A stretch of 5,677 nt of DNA from Pseudomonadota bacterium (GTDB lineage Bacteria; Pseudomonadota; Alphaproteobacteria; Sphingomonadales; Sphingomonadaceae): NCBI GenBank assembly GCA_023386515.1, contig JAEWJQ010000393.1, positions 1 through 5,677 of the forward strand. The letters run 5' to 3'. The notes under the pieces were generated by a model. It saw only the letters and a program-made list of their open reading frames with translations. It searched no databases and was not told where the DNA came from. The position numbers and the translations under genes are program-made. Positions 1 through 5,677 of this stretch are shown here, one piece after another (position 1 is the first letter of the stretch; every line of letters starts with the position of its first letter).

Positions 1-1427
1 CCATAGAGCCGGCGTTCGGCCATGGTGTCGCGGAAACCGGCGGGCACGGTGCCGAGATCCTCGCCGATCACCACCGCCCCGGCGCGATGCGATTCGATCG
101 CCAGGATGCGCAACAGATCGTCGAACGGCATCGAAAGATAGGCGCCCTCGGGCGACGGCCGACCCGCTGGAATCACCCAGAGCCGTTTGAGGCCGAGGGC
201 GTGGTCGATGCGGATGCCTCCGGCGTGACACACGGTTGCGCGCACCGTGCGGATGAAGGCGTCGAATCCGGTCCGCCGCAGCGCGAATGGCGACAGAGCG
301 GTGATCCCCCAATCCTGCCCCTGCGGCCCAAGCGGATCGGGCGGTGCGCCGATCGACAGGCCGGTGAGCAGGTCGCCGCGCCGGCTCCAGCCGTGCGCGC
401 CGCCGGCATCCATACCGACGGCAAGGTCCGCGATCAGGCCGATCCGCATGCCCGCGTCGCGGGCCGCCTGCTGCGCGGCGGCAAGGCTCCGCTCGGCCAG
501 CCATTGCAGAAAGGCATAGAAGTCGACATCCGACGCATGCTCGGCAACAAAGCGGGCGACCGCCTCGCCGGCGGGATCGTGATAGTCCGCCGGCCAGTCC
601 TGCCAGCCCGATGCCCGGTTGGCGGCGAAGAAATGCGTATGCAGCGCATCGAACCGCGCCTGCGCGTCGAGGTCGTCCCGTCCGGCGCGCTCTTGGCGAA
701 AGGATTCGAGCAGCGCGTCCGGTGCCTGATCGAAGGCCTGCCGCAGCCAGTGAAGCCGCGCCGGCAGGGCATCGGACCAGTCGATCAATGCCTGCACCGG
801 GGCGGGCGGCGGCGTTGCGCCGAGCAGCGCCGGGTCGGCAAGCAGGGCATGATGGAACAGCCGCGACGACGGCGCATAGGGGCTGAAGCGGCCGGCATCC
901 GCTGGGAACAAGGCGTGGGTCGGGCTGATCGCCAGCGCCTGCGCACCGGCGGCGGCGAAGGCGCGTGCGGTATCGGCAAGCGTGCCGAGATCGCCATACG
1001 CCGTATCGGATCGCCCGCGGAGCGCTGGGATCTGCACCGCTGCACCCCAGAACCGGCCGTCGGGCAGCGACCGGCAGGTCGGCGGCGCAAGGGCTAGATC
1101 GATCGCGGTGTCGCCGATGTGCAACCGATGATAACCGGGCTCTTCGATCGCGGGCAGCATGCCGTCGGCGATCGTCACGGTCCGCCGGGCACCGCTTTCC
1201 AGCATCAATTGGGCAGCGCCCTGTGGCACCCCGTCCGGCAGGCGAATCGCAGTGCCGACATCGCCACTGACGAAAGCCCGGTCGCCGCCGCGCGTGTCGA
1301 GCGTCGCCAGGATCGCGTCCAGCACATCGTCCGCGACGATATGCTGTCGGCCGTCGGCATCCTCCCATTCGCGACAGAGGCCGACCGCCGCTGCTTCGGC
1401 GTGAAGATCGGACACGCCGCCCGTCAT
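1..1427 (-). CDS. malQ: 4-alpha-glucanotransferase (amylomaltase, GH77), 3' end outside the window
   Basis: This cytoplasmic enzyme transfers alpha-1,4-glucan segments between malto-oligosaccharides, turning short ones into longer ones plus glucose. The minus frame from the ATG at 1427 is open to position 1, giving 475 codons plus two bases. Residues 1-115 form an N-terminal region ahead of the catalytic core, as in E. coli-type MalQ. The GH77 core starts near residue 124 (FWGAAVQIPALRG). Motifs seen are IGLIADLAVG (329-338), GAPPDPLGPQGQDWG (360-374), GIRIDHALGL (404-413) with the predicted nucleophile Asp408, and IGEDLGTVP (454-462) with the predicted acid/base Glu456. The third catalytic Asp, in an HD motif further on, lies beyond the window. 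Family members run to about 650-700 residues, so roughly 200 are missing. The start overlaps the treZ stop in ATGA, with no strong ribosome binding site ahead of it, which suggests translational coupling. The motif set makes another function unlikely. Confidence 0.95.
   Translation of the reverse strand, partial: MTGGVSDLHAEAAAVGLCREWEDADGRQHIVADDVLDAILATLDTRGGDRAFVSGDVGTAIRLPDGVPQGAAQLMLESGARRTVTIADGMLPAIEEPGYHRLHIGDTAIDLALAPPTCRSLPDGRFWGAAVQIPALRGRSDTAYGDLGTLADTARAFAAAGAQALAISPTHALFPADAGRFSPYAPSSRLFHHALLADPALLGATPPPAPVQALIDWSDALPARLHWLRQAFDQAPDALLESFRQERAGRDDLDAQARFDALHTHFFAANRASGWQDWPADYHDPAGEAVARFVAEHASDVDFYAFLQWLAERSLAAAQQAARDAGMRIGLIADLAVGMDAGGAHGWSRRGDLLTGLSIGAPPDPLGPQGQDWGITALSPFALRRTGFDAFIRTVRATVCHAGGIRIDHALGLKRLWVIPAGRPSPEGAYLSMPFDDLLRILAIESHRAGAVVIGEDLGTVPAGFRDTMAERRLY
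1424..1427 (-). other. ATGA stop/start overlap of treZ and malQ
   Basis: The treZ stop TGA (1426-1424) overlaps the malQ start ATG (1427-1425), the same arrangement as at the glgX/treZ junction. The preceding 20 bases hold only a weak G-rich stretch, so coupled translation is again inferred. It places malQ in the same transcript as treZ. Confidence 0.88.
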
Positions 1428-3115
1428 CGCCCGATCCAGGCGCGGAACCGGTCGCTTTCGGCATGGAGCACTTCGCCGCTCACGTCCGGCAGGGCCGCCG
1501 GCGTTTCGCCAAGGTCGATCGCGATGGTCAGCACGCTGTCGTCGCCGAGCCGCCAGCGCGCGGTCACCGCCGCCGGGCCGGTCGCCTCCGCGCCGATCCC
1601 GCTCGCCTTTGCGAGATGCGGAACGATCCGCGACCGTCGCTTGACTAGCAGCTCGGCATAGAGCGCCCGCCATCTTGGCGCATCCGGGCCCGGTTGTGGG
1701 CGCGAGGCGTCGAAGGTCGCCAGAGCGTTCGGATCGGGGATCGCTTCGCGCGCGGCTTCGTCGGCGAAGGCGTCGAACTTCGCGAATTCCTTACGCCGCC
1801 CCTCGCGCACCGCATCCGCCAGTTCGTCATGAAAGTCGGTGAAGAACAGGAACGGCGTCTCGCTCCCCTCGGCATCGCCCATGAAGAGCAGCGGAATTTG
1901 GGGGCAGAGCAGCAACAGCGCCGTCGCCGCACGCAGTCTTGCCGCATCGGTCAGCACCGTCAGTCGCTCGCCCATCGCGCGATTGCCGATCTGGTCGTGG
2001 TTCTGCAGGAACGACACGAAGCGGGTCGGCGCTAGGTGCGCGCTGGGCTTGCCGCGCGGCTTGCCGTCGTGGTTGGGCGATCCCTCGCCTTGGTAGATGA
2101 ATCCTTCGCCGAGGCACCGTGCTAGCCGTTCGGCCGGCCGGTCGGCGAAGTCGCCGTAATAGGCGCTGCTCTCGCCGGTCAGCAGGACGTGCAGCACGTT
2201 GTGGAAATCGTCGTTCCACTGCGCGTCGAACGTCGTCGGCGTCAGCCGGTCGGCGTCGTTGCGCTCGTTCTCCAGCACCAGATGGACGTGGCGATCGGGC
2301 AGTGCTGCGCGTATCTCCTTCGCCATGGCATCGAGGAAGCCGTCGTTTTGCAGTGCATGGACCGCGTCGAACCGCAGTCCATCGATTCGATAGTCGCCGA
2401 GCCACATCAGTGCATTGTCGACGAAGAACCGATGCACCGCCGGCGCGTCGACCGCGATGGCGCCGCCCCATGGCGTCTCCACTTCCGGGTGGAAGAAGCC
2501 GGCGGCATAAGCGCCGAGGTAGTTTCCGTCGGGACCGAAGTGGTTGTAGACCACGTCGAGGAAGACGGACAGGCCATGGCCGTGCGCCGCATCGACCAGT
2601 GCCTTGAGGTCCGCGGGCGTGCCGTAGCTCTCCGCCACCGCATAGGGCAGCACGCCGTCATAGCCCCAGTTGCGCGTGCCGCCGAAGGCGTTGACCGGCA
2701 TCAGCTCGATTGCGGTGATGCCCAGTGCCGCCCAGTCGGCTAGATGCTCCGCCACGCCGCAGAAGCCGCCCAGCGTGCCGGCATGGACCTCCAGCAGCAC
2801 CGTCTCTTCCCAGGGGCGCCCCTGCCAGCCGGCGTTCCGCCAATCGAACGACGGATCGACGACCACGCTCCAGCCGTGCACGCCATCGTGTTGCGCGCGT
2901 GAGGCGGGATCGGGGACGACGGTCTCCGCATCCAGCCGGAAACGATAGCGGCTTCCCGCCGCCGCATCCGCATCCGCGCTGAACCAGCCCTGGTCGGACC
3001 GCGTCATCGCCAGCGATGCGCCGCCGTCGATCTCCAGCGTCACCGCATCGCGATCGGGCGCCCAGAGGGAAAAGCGGGTACGTCCGTCGCCGAGCGGCTG
3101 CGGGCCCCAATTCAT
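1424..3115 (-). CDS. treZ: malto-oligosyltrehalose trehalohydrolase (GH13)
   Basis: TreZ (EC 3.2.1.141) hydrolyses the alpha-1,4 bond next to the terminal trehalose unit of malto-oligosyltrehalose, releasing trehalose; it is the second step of the TreY-TreZ pathway. The product is 563 residues, near the family's usual size, with no signal peptide, so cytoplasmic. Residues 1-90 form a CBM48-like beta domain. The GH13 barrel follows, with AIELMPVNAFGGTRNWGYDG (135-154), FLDVVYNHFGPDGNYL (185-200), GLRFDAVHAL (246-255) with predicted nucleophile Asp250, LVLENERND (279-287) with predicted acid/base Glu282, and FLQNHDQIGNR (369-379) with predicted stabiliser Asp374. The PDGNYL and RNWGYDG strings separate TreZ from branching and debranching enzymes. 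The segment FMGDAEGSETPF (411-422) departs from the more usual FMGEE form. The ATG overlaps the glgX stop by four bases, and Asn-Trp-Gly right after it fits the family N-terminus. Confidence 0.97.
   Translation of the reverse strand: MNWGPQPLGDGRTRFSLWAPDRDAVTLEIDGGASLAMTRSDQGWFSADADAAAGSRYRFRLDAETVVPDPASRAQHDGVHGWSVVVDPSFDWRNAGWQGRPWEETVLLEVHAGTLGGFCGVAEHLADWAALGITAIELMPVNAFGGTRNWGYDGVLPYAVAESYGTPADLKALVDAAHGHGLSVFLDVVYNHFGPDGNYLGAYAAGFFHPEVETPWGGAIAVDAPAVHRFFVDNALMWLGDYRIDGLRFDAVHALQNDGFLDAMAKEIRAALPDRHVHLVLENERNDADRLTPTTFDAQWNDDFHNVLHVLLTGESSAYYGDFADRPAERLARCLGEGFIYQGEGSPNHDGKPRGKPSAHLAPTRFVSFLQNHDQIGNRAMGERLTVLTDAARLRAATALLLLCPQIPLLFMGDAEGSETPFLFFTDFHDELADAVREGRRKEFAKFDAFADEAAREAIPDPNALATFDASRPQPGPDAPRWRALYAELLVKRRSRIVPHLAKASGIGAEATGPAAVTARWRLGDDSVLTIAIDLGETPAALPDVSGEVLHAESDRFRAWIGR
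3112..3115 (-). other. ATGA stop/start overlap of glgX and treZ
   Basis: On the minus strand ATGA holds the treZ start (ATG, 3115-3113) and the glgX stop (TGA, 3114-3112). Only a GAGG directly against the start resembles a ribosome binding site, and it is too close to act normally. Re-initiation by ribosomes that finish glgX is the likely way treZ is translated; that step is inferred, while the overlap is read directly. Confidence 0.9.
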
Positions 3116-5214
3116 GCCTCGAACGCCCCGGTCCAGGTCAGCAGCACCGCGCCCTGCGGCGCGACCTCATAGGTGTCGTCGACCGTCAGCTCGCCCTGCT
3201 CGGGCTTGGCGCTGTCGATCAGCACCGTCCGCGTCGCCTGCGGCGGGGGCAGGTGGAAGGTGATCGGTTCGGTCGAACCATTGAGCAGCAGCGATACCGC
3301 CTCCAGCTCGCCCGCGTCGTTGCGGGTCGCCCGGCGCATCATCAGCGCGCGGCCTTCCGGATTGTCCCAATCCTGCGGGCTCAGTTGCTGCCCCCGTTCG
3401 TCCCACCATTCGATGTCGTTGACGCCTTGGCCCGGCGAATCCTGACCGTAGAGGAACGTCGCGGCGCGCAGCACGGGATAGCGCCGACGCAGTTCGGTCA
3501 GCCTGCCGACGAAGTCGATCTGACGCTGCCCGTCGTCCGACGCCGCCGCGTTCCAGTCGAGCCAGCTGATCGCATTGTCCTGGCAATAGGCGTTGTTGTT
3601 GCCCTGCTGGGTCCGGCCGAATTCGTCGCCGGCGACCAGCATCGGCGTGCCCAGCGAGGCGAGCAGCGTCGTCAGCATCGACCGCATCACGCGGCCGCGC
3701 GCGTCGTTGATGGCGGGATCGTCGGTCGGCCCCTCGGCACCCCAGTTGCGGGAATAATTCTCCGAATGGCCGTCGCGATTGTCTTCCTTGTTCGCCTCAT
3801 TGTGGCGGTCCTCGTACATCACCGTATCGGCAAGGGTGAAACCGTCGTGCGCGGAGATGAGGTTGATGCTCGCCCACGGCCGGCGCGCGCGCCGGTCGAA
3901 CAGGTCGCCCGATCCCGACAGGCGCGCCGCCAGCTCGCCGCGCTGGCCGGGGTCACCGCGCCAGAAGCGGCGCACGGTGTCGCGATATTTGTCGTTCCAT
4001 TCGGCGAATCCCGGCGGGAAGTTGCCGAGCTGATAGCCGCCGGGGCCGACATCCCACGGCTCGCCCATCAGCTTCAGCCGGCCGAGCACCGGATCCTGCC
4101 GCACCACGTCGAAGAAGGCCGCTCCCGGATCGAAGCCATGGTCCTCGCGCCCCAGCGTCAGGCCGAGGTCGAAGCGGAAGCCGTCGATGCCGAAGCTGGT
4201 CGCCCAATAGCGCAGCGAGTCGGTCACCATCTGGATGACGCGCGCCTTGCTGAGGTTCAGCGTGTTGCCCGTCCCTGTGTCGTTGATCGTATAGCGCGGC
4301 TGATCCTTGACCAGCCGGTAGTAGCTGGCGTTGTCGAGCCCGCGCCATGACAGGGTCGGGCCCTTCTCGCTGCCCTCGCAGGTGTGGTTGTAGACGACGT
4401 CGAGGATCACCTCGATCCCCGCCTTGTGCAGCCGATGGACGGCGCGGCGCAGTTCGTCCTGATGGTCCGACGCCATATAGGCCTGTTCGGGCGCGAAGAA
4501 GCCGAGCGTGTTATAGCCCCAATAGTTCTTCAGCCCCTTTTCCTGCAGGAACCGGTCCTGCGTGAAGGCATGGATCGGCAACAGTTCGAGCGCCGTGACG
4601 CCGATCCGCTTCAGATGCGCGATCACGGTGGGATGGCCGAGCGCCGCATAGGTGCCGCGCTCCTGCGCCGGCACCAGCTCCATCAGCTTGGTCAGGCCCT
4701 TGACGTGCGCCTCGTAGATCACCGTTTCCGACCATGGCGTGTTCGGGTTGGTGTCGCGCGACCAGTCCCAATGATCGTCGACGACCACCGCCTTGGGCAT
4801 GGCGGGCGCGCTGTCGCGCTTGTCGAAGCTCAGGTCTTCCTTGGCGTGGCCGACCTTATAGCCGTGCAGCGCATCGGTCCATTTGATCTGGCCGGCGAGC
4901 CGCCGAGCATAGGGATCGAGCAGCAGCTTGTTGGGGTTAAAGCGGTGCCCTTCCTGCGGCGCGTAGCGACCATGCGCGCGATAGCCGTAGAGCAATCCCG
5001 GTCCCGCGTCGGGCAGATAGCCGTGGAACACCTCGTCGGTGCATTCGGGCAGGGTGATCCGCCCGATCTCGCGCTTGCCCGACGGGTCGAACAGGCACAG
5101 TTCGATGCGATCGGCATTGGCGGAATAGACGGCGAAATTGACGCCGAGGCCATCGAAGGTCGCGCCCAGCGGATAGGGCGAGCCCGGCTCGAGCCGGTCG
5201 GGCAAGGATGACAC
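3112..5214 (-). CDS. glgX: glycogen debranching enzyme (GlgX/TreX-type isoamylase, GH13)
   Basis: GlgX hydrolyses alpha-1,6 branch points, chiefly of phosphorylase-trimmed glycogen, and frees linear malto-oligosaccharides. Beside treZ it plays the role called TreX in other TreXYZ clusters. The product is 700 residues (E. coli GlgX is about 657). An N-terminal CBM48 domain spans about 14-110, starting PYPLGATFDGLGVNFAVYS (13-31). The GH13 barrel shows VIYEAHVKGLT (165-175), LDVVYNHTCEG (271-281), GIDGFRFDLG (342-351) with predicted nucleophile Asp349, LMGEPWDVGPGGYQLGNFPP (382-401) with predicted acid Glu385, and ISAHDGFTL (453-461) with predicted stabiliser Asp457. GDEFGRTQQGNNNAYCQDN (529-547) is a GlgX hallmark. 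A small beta domain ends the protein. The start codon is GTG: an in-frame TAG lies 19-21 bases upstream, no ATG or other GTG falls between, and AAAGGGG sits 10 bases before it. No signal peptide is seen. Confidence 0.97.
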   Translation of the reverse strand: MSSLPDRLEPGSPYPLGATFDGLGVNFAVYSANADRIELCLFDPSGKREIGRITLPECTDEVFHGYLPDAGPGLLYGYRAHGRYAPQEGHRFNPNKLLLDPYARRLAGQIKWTDALHGYKVGHAKEDLSFDKRDSAPAMPKAVVVDDHWDWSRDTNPNTPWSETVIYEAHVKGLTKLMELVPAQERGTYAALGHPTVIAHLKRIGVTALELLPIHAFTQDRFLQEKGLKNYWGYNTLGFFAPEQAYMASDHQDELRRAVHRLHKAGIEVILDVVYNHTCEGSEKGPTLSWRGLDNASYYRLVKDQPRYTINDTGTGNTLNLSKARVIQMVTDSLRYWATSFGIDGFRFDLGLTLGREDHGFDPGAAFFDVVRQDPVLGRLKLMGEPWDVGPGGYQLGNFPPGFAEWNDKYRDTVRRFWRGDPGQRGELAARLSGSGDLFDRRARRPWASINLISAHDGFTLADTVMYEDRHNEANKEDNRDGHSENYSRNWGAEGPTDDPAINDARGRVMRSMLTTLLASLGTPMLVAGDEFGRTQQGNNNAYCQDNAISWLDWNAAASDDGQRQIDFVGRLTELRRRYPVLRAATFLYGQDSPGQGVNDIEWWDERGQQLSPQDWDNPEGRALMMRRATRNDAGELEAVSLLLNGSTEPITFHLPPPQATRTVLIDSAKPEQGELTVDDTYEVAPQGAVLLTWTGAFEA

Positions 5215-5288
5215 GTAGACGGAACCCCTTTGCTATGCCGCGCCCCAACGCAGGTGCAGCATGGAGGGTCCCATAGGATCGTTGTGTG
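5215..5288. other. gap between the glycosylase gene and glgX
   Basis: This 74-base stretch is the only clear intergenic space in the window. Both flanking genes are on the minus strand, so glgX could be read from its own promoter here or by read-through. I see no stem-loop with a T-tract that would act as a terminator. No pair of -35 and -10 boxes is good enough to annotate, and I find no clear operator palindrome. The only supported element is the ribosome binding site at 5225-5231. Confidence 0.5.
5225..5231 (-). promoter_or_regulatory. ribosome binding site of glgX
   Basis: The minus strand reads AAAGGGG, partly complementary to the 3' end of 16S rRNA, ten bases before the GTG at 5214. 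It supports the GTG start, and an in-frame TAG just upstream rules out an earlier one. The spacing is slightly long, and this is the only convincing Shine-Dalgarno-like site ahead of the three coupled genes. Confidence 0.6.
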
Positions 5289-5651
5289 TCAGCGCGGCGG
5301 CTTACTGAGGAAACGCGATCCCGTCCGGCAGAAGCGCCACGGCGTCTCGACCCCGACGCTGATCCCGATCCGCGGTCCGGCATGGACGTCGACCGGATAG
5401 TCCGCAGCGAGCAGGCGGAACGGCGGGCGGTCGAGCGGCGCGCCGTCCAGCGCCTTGTCGACGCCGAGCGCCTGGCACAGCCGCCCCGGTCCGGCGCAGA
5501 GCAGGCGCGGTTCGGCCAATCCGCGCCGCGCGACCATCCGGTCCAGCCCGAACTGCGGTTCGATCGCCCGGATCAGCACCGCGCTGCCCGGCCGGCAGAC
5601 GACGTTCAGGCACCAGTGCAGCCCATAGCTGCGATAGACCTAGGCATGGCC
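5289..5651 (-). CDS. 3-methyladenine DNA glycosylase (AAG/MPG family), 5' part missing
   Basis: Enzymes of this family flip out and excise alkylated purines such as 3-methyladenine to begin base excision repair. Upstream of the stop at 5289, 116 codons are open from 5639 and match the family's C-terminal half: VYRSYGLHWCLNVVC, then SAVLIRAIEP, CAGPGRLCQALGV, GPRIGISVGVETPWRF and a final Gly-Ser-Arg-Phe-Leu-Ser. The Asn of LHWCLN and the Arg of LIRAIEP match human AAG Asn169 and Arg182. The catalytic Glu region is beyond the window. Codon 5642-5640 reads TAG where the family has the first Tyr of an A-Y-V-Y motif; the preceding codons still read Gly-His-Ala, which fits the family. The stop therefore looks like a base error near the poor-quality end, although a real pseudogene is possible. 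A GTG at 5579 is an internal Val, not the true start. No link to the trehalose genes is evident beyond co-orientation. Confidence 0.85.
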
Positions 5652-5677
5652 GGGGGGGGGGGGGGGGGGGCGGGGGG
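5652..5677. other. poly-G low-complexity end, probable sequencing artefact
   Basis: The last 26 bases are 19 G, one C and 6 G. Read on the minus strand this would encode almost only proline in the glycosylase frame, which does not fit the family upstream of its Gly-His-Ala-Tyr motif. Runs of G are a known output of two-colour Illumina chemistry when signal is lost, so this is best treated as unreliable sequence rather than a biological repeat. Confidence 0.75.

Noticed and set aside
87..1097. A 336-codon open frame on the plus strand opposite malQ
   Set aside because: It is Arg, Gly and Pro rich with no family motif, while the minus frame carries all expected GH77 motifs. It is a composition shadow.
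3016..4350. A 444-codon open frame on the plus strand antisense to glgX, running into the start of treZ
   Set aside because: The protein is rich in Arg, Ala and Val with no recognisable domain. It lies opposite a gene with a complete set of GH13 motifs. Long antisense frames are expected in G/C-rich codons.
4384..5211. A 275-codon plus-strand frame opposite the 5' part of glgX
   Set aside because: It is an antisense shadow of the CBM48 and early barrel region, with no ribosome binding site or domain signal.
5215..5288. Possible inverted repeats in the gap, such as ATGG six bases from CCAT and a TGCT/AGCA pair
   Set aside because: The arms are four bases and imperfect when extended. This is expected by chance and too weak for an operator or terminator.
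5289..5579. Glycosylase fragment read as a short complete gene from the GTG at 5579
   Set aside because: Homology to the family continues upstream of this codon through the VYRSYGLHWCLN segment, so the GTG is an internal Val codon.
1..5677. Mobile elements, CRISPR repeats, tRNA or rRNA genes
   Set aside because: Nearly the whole window is coding for housekeeping metabolism. I saw no spaced direct repeats, transposase or integrase motifs, or structural RNA sequence.

Overview
The window reads as a piece of a high-GC proteobacterial chromosome, probably an alphaproteobacterium and perhaps a sphingomonad. This rests on the strong G/C bias at third codon positions, the sequence flavour of the proteins and the tight glgX-treZ-malQ order, which I recall from that group. 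It is an inference, not a measured assignment. All genes lie on the minus strand, so transcription runs from the high-coordinate end towards position 1.

In transcription order the window holds four genes. The first is the 3' part of a 3-methyladenine DNA glycosylase gene (AAG/MPG family, about 5289-5651), cut by the window end. A 74-base gap with a recognisable ribosome binding site follows. Next come a complete glycogen debranching enzyme gene, glgX (3112-5214, GTG start), and a complete malto-oligosyltrehalose trehalohydrolase gene, treZ (1424-3115). Last is the 5' two thirds of a 4-alpha-glucanotransferase gene, malQ (1-1427), which leaves the window in frame. The glgX/treZ and treZ/malQ junctions are both 4-base ATGA overlaps, so these three form one translationally coupled unit.

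Together the genes describe conversion of storage glycogen to trehalose. GlgX removes alpha-1,6 branches to give linear malto-oligosaccharides. A TreY enzyme, expected just beyond position 1 but not visible, would turn the reducing end into a trehalose unit. TreZ releases trehalose, and MalQ rebuilds short leftover oligosaccharides into longer substrates. No transporter or regulator gene lies in the window. The glycosylase is a DNA repair gene with no evident functional link.

The last 26 bases are almost pure G (19 G, one C, 6 G). They sit beside an in-frame TAG that replaces a conserved tyrosine codon in the glycosylase. Both look like sequencing or assembly artefacts at a contig end. I found no undescribed system, mobile element, CRISPR array, structural RNA gene or convincing terminator. 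The content is a well-preserved known pathway with a few details worth checking.
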